64,000 nucleotides of DNA, taken from positions 13,764,001 through 13,828,000 of the forward strand of contig NC_084726.1 in NCBI RefSeq assembly GCF_033807575.1, given 5' to 3'. Below are positions 9,119 through 19,074 of this stretch, piece by piece. The DNA comes from Cydia pomonella. Its lineage: Eukaryota > Arthropoda > Insecta > Lepidoptera > Tortricidae. The notes beneath the pieces are model-generated. The model was not told where the DNA came from. It worked only from the letters and a program-made list of their open reading frames with translations, and did no database searches. Numbering within the stretch: the stretch's first letter is position 1; each line of letters starts with the position of its first letter. Position numbers and translations under genes: made by a program.

Positions 9119-11965
9119 TTATGCCTCTATCGGCAATACCACTATTTTTGACACAGCACGGGAATGCAATTTTTTATCTGAGGTCTGGACCTCCACAACT
9201 CTTACATGGCCATCACTGCCATAAAAAACCTTGTTGACCCTCCCTATGGGCCAGGTTAAAGGAGGAGTGTTTGGGACCTGCAGTAATACCACCATGCCAA
9301 CCTTTAAGTTTGGTTTTGTTTTTAGCCATTTAGTTCTTTGGTTTAGCAATGATAGGTACTCCTTTGACCAAACATTCCAAAAATGCTGCCGTATTTGCTC
9401 GCAGCACCTCCAAAACCGAAGACGATTACTGGGGACTGCTGCCAAGTCAGGTTGGGGGGCAGAAGTTAGCTCAGCACCAATCAAGAAGTGCCCAGGGGTT
9501 AAATATGAAAAATCAGACGTGTCGTGAGACAGCGGGGTCAATGGTCTTGAGTTAAGTATTGCTTCAATTTCTATGATTATTGTATTAAATTGTTCATATG
9601 TAAAAGTTCGATTTGAAGCAATCCTTTTAAAATGAAACTTTGCTGACTTGACAGCAGCCTCCCAGAGACCTCCATGATTGGGACTATATTTGGGAATGAA
9701 ATGGAACTGTATGCCTTTCTGTAGTACATAATCATTGACAGCCTTTTGAAAGTAATCTTTTTTATGTAAATCATGGAGCTCTTTTAATTTGTTATTTGCA
9801 CCTCGAAATGTTGAGCCATTATCACAAAATATATTTTGTGGATAGCCTCTTCTACCAGTGAAACGCTTAAATGCAGCTATAAAAGTGTCAGTGGTCATGT
9901 CGGTGACTACTTCTAGGTGCACAGCTTTGGAGGCAAAGCAAACAAATACGGCTACATACCCTTTACCTATTATACTGCTTCTAAGAGCAGATTGTTTAAT
10001 TTCAAAAGGTCCACAATAATCAAGGCCTGTATTTACAAATATTCGAGCTGGAGTGATTCGCTCCTTGGGAAGTGATCCCATTAATTGCTGACTAGCAGCG
10101 GCCTTCAGCTTACAGCATGTGATGCATTTGTTAATTACAGATTTGACTTCTCTTACAGAATTAATGATGCAATATTTTTGACACAGACTACCTAGGACAA
10201 GCTTTAACCCTGCATGCATGAGCATTAAATGCTCATGAATTATGATTAATTTAGTTACATGACAGTGCTTGGGCAAAATTATATTATGTTTCTTTGAGAA
10301 ATCTAAGTGTGTGGCATTGTGCAACCTTCCACCCACACGAAGAAGCCCTGCCGAGTCAATGAAAGGGTTAAAAGATTTTAGATTGGAGGTTATAGCTTTA
10401 TCCTTCTCAATACACAGAAACTCGTTATGAAAATAGTGAATTTGCACACCTTTTATTATTAAGGTCAGAGCGTCTCTAGACTCTTTTACAGAAATTAGGT
10501 TCGATGAAACTGATTTTCCTTTACATCTATTTATAAATCTTAATATATGGACAGTCACTCTAATCATTTTGAAAAGGCTTGAATATCTTTCAAAAAATGG
10601 ATCTATAACATTGTCAATTACAGTGGCACTTAATGCTATGCGCTCATCTGAGTTATGATATTCTACACTGCATGGAGGTGGACTTATTTCTGACAAATGA
10701 AAATTATACTCATTGCCTTCTATCAAATAGTCTGGGCCATGAAGCCACAGCTTGCAATCAATTATTTCTTGAGGATCGGCGCCTCTCGATAAGATGTCAC
10801 TAGGGTTAAGAAGGCCAGGAGTATATTTCCACAACATTTTATTTGTCAGCTTACCTATTTCTTTTACACGGTTGCCTATATAGGCTGGTACCTTGAGTGA
10901 AGAGGAGTCGAGCCAGGCCAATACTATTTTTGAGTCAGTGAACAAATGAACATCTGATATATTTAGTAAAGAGGCGACATGATTTACCAATTTGGCCAGC
11001 ATAAGGGCCCCATTCAACTCAAGTTTTGGAATAGTCAGTTTAGACGCAAGCTGGGATATTCTCGACTTGGAGCAAAGTAAATGTATGTAAGGGTTGCCAT
11101 TTACTATGGCTTTAACATAAATACAACAACCGTAAGCCACAACCGATGCGTCACAGTATCCTATGAGCTGTACGCTAGTGGCTTTTGACAAGTTTATGTA
11201 TCGCGGGATAGTTATGACAGGCATGTTAACCAAATTATTATAGAATGTCTGCCAAATTTTTACTAGTTCAGGTGGCAGGGGAGTGTCCCATTCTAAATTG
11301 TATTGCCAAATCTGTTGTAAAATAAGCTTTGCCTTGACAGTTAAGGGTCCGACAAAGCCCATTGGATCATAGAGTCTGCTGATAGAACTCAGTACATTTC
11401 TTTTAGTGGGCACCTCAGGAGAGGTGAGTACACGGCCACTCATTTTGTATGCATCTTCTCGGGCATCATAAGATAATCCTAAAATTTTAACAATGGATTT
11501 ATCCTGATCAATATCCCGCTTGGCCAGGCCAATTTTTTCTTGAGGGATATCTTGCAATATTTTTGACTCATTGGAAATCCATTTATGTAATTGAAAGCTA
11601 CCTTTGCCCATGAGAGAAACAAGTTCACTTTTTAGTTGCAAAGCTCCCTGAAGTGTATCTGAGCCACCCTGCACATCATCTACATAACTGTTTTTGATGA
11701 TAGCTTCACTGGCCAATGGATATTGAGCCTTGTATTTTTTTGCTAGCTCCACAAGACATTTTGTGGCAAGGTAGGCACTGCTTTTTAATCCATAAGTTAT
11801 TGTTTGTAATTGTAAGCACTGTAAGGTGCCATCCGCCCGCCACAGAATGTTTTGTAGGCGCCTATGCTCAGGATGCATAGATATCATGCGGTACATGTGA
11901 TGTATGTTAGCTTCTTGATATTTTCGGCCGCCATGATGGCGTGTGCGCAGCGCGCACGCGGACAC
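9119..11965 (-). CDS. Bel-Pao pol (partial RT, RNase H, integrase), 948 codons
   Basis: This is the polymerase and integrase part of a Bel-Pao polyprotein. Residues about 15-45 cover RT motif A; the catalytic Asp expected in the ADI motif reads Asn here (EANIHHMYRM, residue 20). The active-site YVDD is at 94-97. RNase H-like TDSKIVLAWL is near 340. The integrase zinc domain (HEHLMLMHAG and CITCC) spans about 577-617; the catalytic triad lies in TGLDYCGPF (about 648), FCDNGST (about 715) and GGLWEAAVK (about 766). The C-terminus has the WRCCEQIRQHFWNVWSKEY block typical of Bel-Pao. The annotated start is merely the first ATG; the first 13 or so residues are not RT and the true N-terminus is deleted. 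The frame is otherwise uninterrupted. Confidence 0.9.
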   Translation of the reverse strand: MSACALRTRHHGGRKYQEANIHHMYRMISMHPEHRRLQNILWRADGTLQCLQLQTITYGLKSSAYLATKCLVELAKKYKAQYPLASEAIIKNSYVDDVQGGSDTLQGALQLKSELVSLMGKGSFQLHKWISNESKILQDIPQEKIGLAKRDIDQDKSIVKILGLSYDAREDAYKMSGRVLTSPEVPTKRNVLSSISRLYDPMGFVGPLTVKAKLILQQIWQYNLEWDTPLPPELVKIWQTFYNNLVNMPVITIPRYINLSKATSVQLIGYCDASVVAYGCCIYVKAIVNGNPYIHLLCSKSRISQLASKLTIPKLELNGALMLAKLVNHVASLLNISDVHLFTDSKIVLAWLDSSSLKVPAYIGNRVKEIGKLTNKMLWKYTPGLLNPSDILSRGADPQEIIDCKLWLHGPDYLIEGNEYNFHLSEISPPPCSVEYHNSDERIALSATVIDNVIDPFFERYSSLFKMIRVTVHILRFINRCKGKSVSSNLISVKESRDALTLIIKGVQIHYFHNEFLCIEKDKAITSNLKSFNPFIDSAGLLRVGGRLHNATHLDFSKKHNIILPKHCHVTKLIIIHEHLMLMHAGLKLVLGSLCQKYCIINSVREVKSVINKCITCCKLKAAASQQLMGSLPKERITPARIFVNTGLDYCGPFEIKQSALRSSIIGKGYVAVFVCFASKAVHLEVVTDMTTDTFIAAFKRFTGRRGYPQNIFCDNGSTFRGANNKLKELHDLHKKDYFQKAVNDYVLQKGIQFHFIPKYSPNHGGLWEAAVKSAKFHFKRIASNRTFTYEQFNTIIIEIEAILNSRPLTPLSHDTSDFSYLTPGHFLIGAELTSAPQPDLAAVPSNRLRFWRCCEQIRQHFWNVWSKEYLSLLNQRTKWLKTKPNLKVGMVVLLQVPNTPPLTWPIGRVNKVFYGSDGHVRVVEVQTSDKKLHSRAVSKIVVLPIEA

Positions 11966-12025
11966 GAAGGTTATTACACCGGCCCAGCCCGTGGAAGATT
12001 GATCAACTGAATTTTTTCGGCACCA

Positions 12026-12242
12026 TGTAAAGAATGTAGGTTAGGCTTGAATTAAATGATACACTGCACTTTATCACGTTTATTAGAAGAAATAATTAAC
12101 TATCACATTTTGATAGATATGACCGCTGCGAGAGCAGATAGGAAGAGAGAGAGTTAAAACGGTGTTGCCACACGCAGGAGGCGATTATAATATAAAGGTG
12201 TTCTTGCACGCTCGGATATCTAATTTAGGTGTGTTTCACACA
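12026..12242 (-). repeat. Pao 5' LTR
   Basis: 217 bp with TG...CA ends. It would carry the promoter for minus-strand transcription. The GTCAG duplication follows at 12243-12247. Confidence 0.92.
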
Positions 12243-12247
12243 GTCAG

Positions 12248-12439
12248 TTTTGTAACGGTCCATACGAAATGTATGGTTAACAGCGTTACAAAACCGCAAG
12301 TTAAAGTGGGACCCTTTCTATTAATTGCTTAAATCGATAGTACTTATTATTCTCGTGATTATAAGTAGAAATAACTCAATGTAACTCAAGAAGGGTTTAA
12401 AAAAAAATACAGGGTACACTTTTTTCTGTAAATACCCAG
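12248..12439. other. Flank between Pao and PLE remnant
   Basis: AT-rich. A short 'cattt..aaatg'-type inverted repeat near 12250-12300 (ttttgtaacg...cgttacaaaa) is present. No gene. Confidence 0.4.
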
Positions 12440-12700
12440 TTAGTAAAATCAGGCGTTACTTTGCAGAAATCAATTTTAATTATAATTCCACCGTCCGTAC
12501 GTTTTCGTTGCTGGACGCCAGCCCGTGAACATCTCCAGTACACCCTGATGATGTCTCGTAGAGAGGCGACACAGGTGTCTAGTTTCTTTTGTTCTTTTTT
12601 AGTCTTTTGTTCTTTTGGTGGTGGTTCGTTACATTTATTTGGGCATTTATTTCGCGGTGGGAGCGTATCAACGTTAATTTCATGCAAAAAATACACAAGT
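12440..12700 (+). mobile_element. Diverged Penelope-like terminal remnant
   Basis: Bases 12448-12475 (atcaggcgttactttgcaga) are the reverse complement of the start of the PLE coding region found at 38032. From 12545 on, plus-strand sequence matches the 3' end of that PLE: ribozyme-like core, 'ttttggtggtgg', 'atttatttgggcatttattt' and 'cgcggtgggag'. An inverted 5' piece joined to a plus-strand 3' end mirrors the layout of the large PLE at 35.7-43.5 kb. Identity is much lower, so this is an older or separate PLE family. Confidence 0.75.
12543..12582 (+). ncRNA. Decayed hammerhead-ribozyme-like motif
   Basis: It has the CTGATGA box (12545-12551), a helix II of GTCTC/GAGGC around a GTAGA loop, then GACA in place of the required GAAA, then CAGGTGTC. 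The helix I closing bases (C/T) do not pair. It aligns base for base with the better motif in the PLE at 40570-40610. The GAAA-to-GACA change should inactivate it. Confidence 0.5.
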
Positions 12701-13185
12701 ATATATGCATTACTAAAAAAAATTATAGTATTATATTAAACTCGCACTACATACAACAATGCAAACATAGAAGTAGGCATTAACTTCAAAAGTGTACTCC
12801 AAAGTTAACACACCATTACAAAGACTTATATATATTAAATCTAGCATAGATTCTGAGCTACAAGTCTAATGCTGCAAATGTCATTACAAGTTGTTTAGAA
12901 GTCCTCGCTTGCTCAGACTTGGGTTGGGTACTCAAATAGCATAGTAACTTGTTTAATTTGTTTCGTAGTTTCAAAGTCGTTGCTGTTCAAACATGTTCTA
13001 TTGATTCATTGCATGTATTGAAGGTAACTTAGGCAAAGAATAAAGGTGTCATTCGGATGACAACTGCAACAGCAATATAATGTCGACTGCAGCTTCATTA
13101 CTTTTTTCTTTTCCATCGCTATAATGTTTCATAAATCAGTTTCAGTTGGATAGAATTAATAAATGCAAAGGAAATTTAATGTTGG
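12701..13185. other. AT-rich, nothing recognised
   Basis: No coding frame or recognisable repeat ends. Confidence 0.5.
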
Positions 13186-13189
13186 TACG

Positions 13190-13312
13190 TATTTATCACG
13201 TAAGAGGCAAACGAGCACAGGAATCGCCTGATGGTAAGCGATTGCCATGCCCATGGACACCCACGACAGCAAAGAAGTTGCAAGTGCGTTGTTTAAGAGA
13301 GGAGGGTGTTCG
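13190..13312 (+). repeat. Retroelement 3' end fragment
   Basis: It contains 'gaggcaaacgagcacagg', 'cgcctgatggtaagcgattg' and 'cccatggacac'. These words also end the Jockey fragment near 23300 (in reverse order and orientation) and the repeat at 24365. It is a terminal fragment without coding sequence. Confidence 0.5.
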
Positions 13313-13729
13313 TTTCTTGATACAACATAAATAGCAGGACACATCTTTTCAAAACATTGCATCTTATATTTAACATGCATTAAATAATAAAAATAAAATA
13401 CAATTTAGATTACTATAGAAATTATGCAATAACATACAGTAGTTACTTTTCTTTATAGAAAATTGATAAAAAATCTATGTATGTCATATAAAATCATACA
13501 AACGAACGTTCGAACGTTTGAATATCGTATTTGATCTGGAAATACCACAAGCGACAGTTCATTTTACAGTTTTTAAGAACAATAACTTTACAGCTTGTGA
13601 CTCTTTACTTCCCCCAATTGCATGAGATACCCTGTATACCTCACAAGCTACTTTTTGTGGCCTAGTCTCGAAGCTGGTATAATTTGTTTAATGTGTATTT
13701 TAGCAGATTGGACGTACACTTTCGCGATG

Positions 13730-13770
13730 TGACGCGCGCGCGGCGGAGCGGAGCCGACGCCGCTAAAATG
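13730..13770. other. Short GC-rich patch
   Basis: A 35-bp run (gacgcgcgcgcggcggagcg and onward) in AT-rich DNA. There is no associated frame. It could be regulatory or a piece of a repeat. Confidence 0.25.
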
Positions 13771-13947
13771 TCGTTGATTAGATTTTTTTCGCATACTGAT
13801 TTACATTTTTAAGATTATTTGCTGTTATTGATCCTGGATGCATCCTTAGCTATTGCTTTAACGTTTTCGTTGCCGGGTGCCCCCTTTTTAGTAGGTATAT
13901 AATGAACACACATACGGCAGTGAATGTGTTCAGTTAAGGGTTATTAT

Positions 13948-14518
13948 CAATGAGCGGAATTCTTCATAGCAAAAATCAAACTGTCAGAGGGATTGACCTA
14001 ACTGTTTTATCGACTTATCGATAAATATTTGTCACTTAACGAAACAAAATTAAAGTAATGAAATTAGGCTTTTGGATATACATACAAACAAATTAACGGT
14101 GTCCCTAATTAGCCGACCGCCACTGTATTTTGGTATAATAGTAAAGAATAAAACAGAAAATACTTTTATGATGTAAATGAACGTAACATTTAGAGCAATA
14201 TATTGTGGAAGAATCTTCTTTGAAACTGAAATAAGAATCTTTCTGTATCCATTTTTTTATTGTTTTCTTTTAGGATTAACCATTTTAGTAACACGGCACG
14301 GAAATCACTCATGAAAACTCAAGTGACATATGTGACGATTTACTTAATACGGAGATGCAAGTTGCTTATCAAAGAGGTCAAATGTTACAGAATAATCTTT
14401 TAAGTTGATTATGGATACCTAATGCGATATATTATTCCGTAACATCGATAAGTCGATAAAACAGTTAGGTCAATCCCTCTGACAGTTTGATTTTTGCTAT
14501 GAAGAATTCCGCTCATTG
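13948..14518. mobile_element. Non-autonomous hAT-like TIR element with 8-bp TSD
   Basis: Left 13948-14022 and right 14444-14518 are essentially perfect 75-bp inverted repeats beginning CAATGAGCGGAATTC. They are flanked by an exact 8-bp duplication, GTTATTAT (13940-13947 and 14519-14526). Eight-base duplications are the signature of the hAT superfamily. The 571-bp element has no transposase frame and would rely on an enzyme in trans. The long, nearly unmutated TIRs suggest a recent insertion. Confidence 0.88.
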
Positions 14519-14790
14519 GTTATTATCTCAACGGAAGTCGAAAATTTTAAAATAAATTCTGGTCTTGTAGTTTAGGTACTTCCGATAATTTAATACCGAT
14601 AGGTATAATTTTCATTTTATTGATCTCCGATACTAGGAATACTTCGAGGAATATATACAATATGGAACTAAAGAAAATAATAGGTAATAGAGAATTAATC
14701 ATACAACCGCGCCTTATACGCGTACTTAACTTAAACAAACTAAATAAAAAAATATAAATAGAGTTCTCAATAAGACTTGAACTTAGAAAT

Positions 14791-15095
14791 CGCTGATGGC
14801 CTAGTGGTAAGAGCATGCAACTTTCAATCTGGAGATTGCAGGTTCAAAGTAGTTCAAAACCCGGCTCGTACCAGTGACTTTTTCGAAACATATATTACTT
14901 ATGTATATTATTATTTTATTTATTTTATTATCATGAGGAAATTGGATTAAGGCTTAGTTCACCCTCTGGGTTGGAAGGTCAGATGGCAGTCGCTTTCATA
15001 AAAACTAGTGCCTACGTTAATTCTTGGGATTAGTTGCCAAGCGGACCCAAGACTTCCATGGGCCAAGGCAAAAATGCCGGGACAACGCGAGGAAG
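14791..15095 (+). mobile_element. tRNA-headed SINE, family C
   Basis: The head has an A box (TGGCCTAGTGG) and a partly duplicated B box (GGTTCAAAGTAGTTCAAAACC). The body has 'ctgggttggaaggtcagatg', 'gttgccaagcggaccc' and the end 'gggacaacgcgaggaagaag'. Related copies are at 28061 and 29527 on the minus strand. Confidence 0.7.
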
Positions 15096-15099
15096 AAGA

Positions 15100-15910
15100 A
15101 GCGAGTTAAACCTAGAAATGTAGTCTTTAATAATATATCATGAATAAAATATTTGATTCTGATTCTCATTGTGAGTACCTACTTAATAACTTACAAGATG
15201 ACGTACTTAACCCAAAACAGTTACAATTTAGCTGTAGTTTTTTTTTTTCTCGAATCCTCCATTCGCATTATTTAAATCTCGCTCTGGCGCGCTCTTATCG
15301 CCAGATCTCCAAATCTGTCCCTTGGTATTGACACTTCCATTTTCCGCGCCAAACAATGCGCCATTTGTAATCATTACCATCTTAAATAAACCACTGAACT
15401 CAACCCTATTGTAACTACTTAAAGCCTATTTTGTTTAAAAGAACCGCAGTTTAAAGTTTGCGATTTCGCGTTGGCATAGATTTTTCTCGAAGGAAAATTC
15501 CAGTGGCGTAATTCGGCTTGATTTTTATGAGGTTTTGGATTGTTTTATTTGGGTGATGGCTATTTTCTATTTATTTTGCTATTTTAGGGATCATGGCGCT
15601 CTTTTTGGGGTTGGGGTATATAGTGTTTGTGTATCCTAGATATACATATACATTGTCTCATGTACACCAGTGACGAAGTAGCTGTCAGCCGTTAGTCTAT
15701 GATCTGTGGCGGAAGGAGCTGGACGCGTACTTGCGTACTGGGTGTGTCGATGAGCCAGTGGTTCTCTTAGTGACTAATATACATTCGTGGATAGATACTA
15801 CAGGGTAGATCTAGGCAGTGAAAGGGTTACTTATTTGGTTAGTACCTAGTTCAACTTTATCTTGATATATAGTGTGTTATTGCAATTAAATGACTCTTTG
15901 GTGGATTGGA
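15100..15910. other. Mixed unique sequence, no gene recognised
   Basis: Only a 63-codon incidental frame. It ends with 'attggacccgggtata', matching words just beyond the next SINE, so a small element may be split by that SINE. Confidence 0.45.
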
Positions 15911-15916
15911 CCCGGG

Positions 15917-16200
15917 TATAAATAAATAAATAAAATAAATATGAATAAATATTATAGGACATTATTACACAAATTTACCAAGTCCCACAGTAAGCTCTAT
16001 AAGGCTTGTGTTGAGGGTACTTAGACAACGATATATATAATATATAAATATTTATAAATACTTAAATACATAGAAAACACCCATGACTCAGGAACAAATA
16101 TCCTTGCTCATCACACGAATAAATGCCCTTACCAGGGTTTGAACCCGGGACCATCGGCTTCGTAGGTAGGGTCACTATCCACTAGGCCAAACTGGTCGTC
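15917..16200 (-). mobile_element. SINE family B copy, near full length
   Basis: The (TAAA)n tail is at low coordinate, followed by the body and a head with 'cagggtttgaacccgggacc' (B-box complement) and 'ccactaggccaaac' (A-box complement). It seems to sit inside a small element whose 'cccgggta' words occur on both sides. Confidence 0.75.
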
Positions 16201-16217
16201 AAAACTGGTCGTGGTGG

Positions 16218-16282
16218 TATGTCCTTAAACTACGTCCAAAAGAGAGATATGGACTCTCTTTTGGACTTAGTTTAAGGACATA
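16218..16282. mobile_element. Small foldback (MITE-like) element
   Basis: Arms of about 28 bp (tatgtccttaaac..., ...gtttaaggacata) enclose a short centre, with the 'tccaaaagagag' / 'ctctcttttgga' repeats pairing. It forms a strong hairpin with no coding. A TA target site is plausible but the flanks were not resolved. Confidence 0.6.
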
Positions 16283-16616
16283 TACCCGGGTCCAAGGACA
16301 TACCCGGGTCCATCAAGTCTAACTAGTACCTATTTATTTCTCCAAAACCGTCCCCAAAGCGGTCTCCATTGATATCTAGTATTACTATCCATTATTTAAT
16401 AGGATTAGAGTGATTTAGGTAGCTAAAGTAATTAGTAATTTATCAAAGGTCTGGATGGGTAGATCTTAGCACGAATCCAGCTCAAATATAAATTAATTAA
16501 ACTACGTGTTGATACTTTAGATACGTTAGGTTCTTTGGGCCCACCATGCATATATCGATAATAGATAAAAGTTTTCCAATATTTACGAAACTAAACCCGA
16601 TTCAAATACAACATTT

Positions 16617-16743
16617 CTTATGGTTTTGAACTGGTTTTGAGACAACCTAGACGATCGTCTTGATGATTGGCACGCATCTCACGCACGACGACGCAGCGTG
16701 AGCAATGTTGAAGGTCGTATCGAAACAAGATGGAAACCGTAAC
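16617..16743. mobile_element. MITE family 1, copy 1
   Basis: The left end 'tggttttgaactggttttg' pairs loosely with the right end (reverse complement acggtttccatcttgtttcg). The same family recurs at 21710-21808. No coding; superfamily uncertain. Confidence 0.5.
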
Positions 16744-16935
16744 AAGTTTTTAAATCTGTATCGGCCGGGCTCGCCAGTTATTCGGGCCCTTCATATAAAT
16801 CTACGATATTTATTTCTACTTAATTAACTGTATCTATGATTAGATCTATGGCTTTCAAAAACTGTATAGCGTGTTTACCTTGTTTCTACTGTTGGTATAT
16901 AGGCAAAGACTAGTAAATATTCAAGACGAACAACC

Positions 16936-17100
16936 TAAACTAATTTTACGGTTTAAACTCACGTGTTTTTAGACACTCGGGCGAGACTCGCGTAAACGCT
17001 GCTCGCACTCTTAATGCTTGAGAAAGAAGACCTAGGCTCTGCGAAATATGTCGTGCGAGTGACTAAATACACGTCAGCGTAAACTGAAAAATTAGTCTTA
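16936..17100. mobile_element. MITE family 2, copy 1 (TIR about 50 bp)
   Basis: The left end TAAACTAATTTTACGG and following 'ctcacgtgttttta' match the reverse complement of the right end (TAAGACTAATTTTTCAG..., 'gacgtgtattta') over about 50 bp. A palindromic deletion derivative lies at 49256-49351 and a right-half copy at 33480-33593, which defines a family. No coding. Confidence 0.7.
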
Positions 17101-17336
17101 CGATAGTTTGAACTCGCCGAACAACCTTCATACAACACCGCGTTCCTCCGCCATTTTAACTCAGTATAAAATCTGTCACCTACAGATTTTTGAATCTCTA
17201 AAAGTAACATTCGACTTTCCTGGTCATTGGCATATGCACAAAAGTAATAATTAAAGTATAATATAAGTATATTATATTCCCATTCAATGATACCATCTAG
17301 TTACAAAAAAAATCGGTTTTAATCGTATAGAATTCT

Positions 17337-17470
17337 TCAACATTTATTCAGCAAATAGGCCACAAGGGCACTTTTACACGTCAACATGGAATTTACATAC
17401 AAACAAAAACAAGCACATCAACAGTTAAGTATAAAATACAATTACAAAAAATAACTAAAATAATAATAAT
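17337..17470 (+). repeat. Retroelement 3' tail
   Basis: It contains 'attcagcaaataggccacaa' and 'acacgtcaacatggaattta'. The same segment is present on the opposite strand at 25223-25330. Interpreted as a retroelement terminus. Confidence 0.6.
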
Positions 17471-17684
17471 AAAAAAACAAACAGATACAAAAAAAATCTA
17501 TTATTTAGAGGTGTAAATATCTCTAAATGTCAGAACTAAATGACTTCTAAGAGTCAAAATTCCGTATAATTAAAATGCTTTATTTGTGCTTTAAATCTAG
17601 TTTTGAGATTATAACCGCGGCCAATCAAGTGTAATCTTTCGTTTTTAAATCAAGTAAAAATATCTGAGAGACCGAGAGACTATA

Positions 17685-17800
17685 TAAGACCTAATAAGGT
17701 CGATTTTTCGCCCCCGAAAACCCCCATATAGCAAATTTCATCGAAATCGTTAGAGCCGTTTCCGAGATCCCGGAAAATAAATATGCAAGAATTGTCGTTT
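17685..17800 (+). repeat. Dispersed repeat (cgatttttcgcccc family)
   Basis: It contains 'gatttttcgcccccgaaaac', 'atagcaaatttcatcgaaat' and 'cgttagagccgtttccgaga'. The same block occurs at 58220-58310. Class unknown. Confidence 0.6.
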
Positions 17801-18465
17801 AAATGTATAATATAATAATATAACAGTAGTGCAACAGTTTTCATACACAAATAATTAAAATATAAAAATAATATTGAATGTCATCTACAACAATGTCAAT
17901 TTTCGCGGCGTTGTGTAGGGGTTGTCATTCTTCTGTATTTACTAGGCTCTACTATTAGGAAGGCATTATTATTTCCTTTGTCTCGTTAGAGGCCTCTTTT
18001 AAATAATAAGCCTTAACACCATGTAAGAAGGTCCTTGATAGAATGAGGATGTTAAGCATAAAATAAAAATAAAGGGTGCTTCATTAATTATTTTACTTTC
18101 AATATATTTCCTTTAAAAAAATGTTAATTAAGGGTTACAAGGAAAATATTAATTACGAGAACTTTTTAGCCTGATTTTGTTCATTTACTATACAATTTTA
18201 TAAAAATGATTAAGATTATTCTTAGAGTCAGTTGAGCCATTTTTAACTTACTTCTTGAAACAAATAAAAATAAAGTAGGTATAAAGGTAAAAAAGGTTTA
18301 ACTAAGGAAATTTGTTCCAGGAGCTATTTATGAAGTATTCTATAAGTGAGAACCTGTAATTGGCTCTGTAATTCTATTGGAAGTTCTAGATATATAGCGC
18401 TGTTGGTTTTCCATATAAGTACAAAAAAAAATAATTAGATACATATTTTATGACAATCATTATTT
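17801..18465. other. AT-rich, nothing recognised
   Basis: No coding frame or clear repeat recognised. Confidence 0.5.
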
Positions 18466-18470
18466 TCGGG

Positions 18471-18748
18471 GGGCCTTGCGGAGCTTATGGGTAGCATTTT
18501 GAATTCCTTTGGTTCCAGATAGCCTGCTCCAAAGTCCTTCATTCTTTATCTGCTGAGCGCGTGACATTCACACATTAGGTGTTTTACTTTCTCTTCTTCT
18601 TCGCCACATATTCGACAATCGGTGTTGTCGGAGTGTCTCCTGCTAAGCTTCCATAGCTTTTTGCTCCAACCTGAGTCTACTCGTTACACAAAGAGCTTTG
18701 CGTGCTTTAGACCCGTCGACTGTCCCATTCTTTTTGATGTTTGGTCAT
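18471..18748 (-). pseudogene. R1/I-like non-LTR retrotransposon C-terminal fragment
   Basis: One minus-strand frame reads GQSTGLKHAKLFV, stop, RVDSGWSKKLWKLSRRHSDN and then CRICGEEEEKVKHLMCECHA. The last part is a CxxC...H...C zinc-knuckle-like end typical of R1/I-type RT proteins. Two in-frame stops show it is dead. There is no 5' part. Confidence 0.65.
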
Positions 18749-18764
18749 AGGGTGGTCTTTGATA

Positions 18765-18935
18765 GCCGATAAATAGATATATTTTAAGTATTTATCTATA
18801 CACTCACAGAAAACCATTTCTATCGAAAACATTCATAACTTCGGAACAAATATTGATCATAAACACAAAAAATGCCCTTACCGAGATATGAACCCAGCTT
18901 CGTAGGCAGGGTCACTCCCGACTAGGCAAGGAGGT
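18765..18935 (-). mobile_element. SINE family B, partial
   Basis: The body is recognisable through 'ttcggaacaaata' and the head through 'atgaacccagcttcgtaggc' and 'cgactaggcaagg'. The tail end is truncated or diverged. Confidence 0.6.
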
Positions 18936-19074
18936 CGTTTCATTATGTAGTCCATAGAAACTACGGTACCATTTTTATCTCCTAACATATTCTCGCAAGA
19001 CAACGCATACGCAATAAAAGGCAAAGTTTATAGGGTCTTAGACACCTTCCAACCTTTTTTACACTTGAACGCAC

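Larger units (their letters stand above)
8348..12242 (-). mobile_element. Bel-Pao LTR retrotransposon, internally deleted
   Basis: The element is bounded by two 217-bp LTRs with TG...CA ends and a 5-bp GTCAG duplication. On the minus strand a primer-binding-site-like TGGTGCCGAAAA directly follows the 5' LTR (12025 downward). A long pol frame follows. The element is about 3.9 kb; full-length Bel-Pao elements are usually larger, and gag, protease and the N-terminal RT are missing. A short ATG-initiated frame (MAAENIKKL, from 11934 downward) may be the gag start fused by deletion to RT in another frame. Only one LTR difference was noticed by eye, which implies a recent insertion. Confidence 0.92.

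Noticed and set aside
9231..9555. Plus-strand frames over the Pao integrase end
   Set aside because: Antisense to a well-supported integrase C-terminus.
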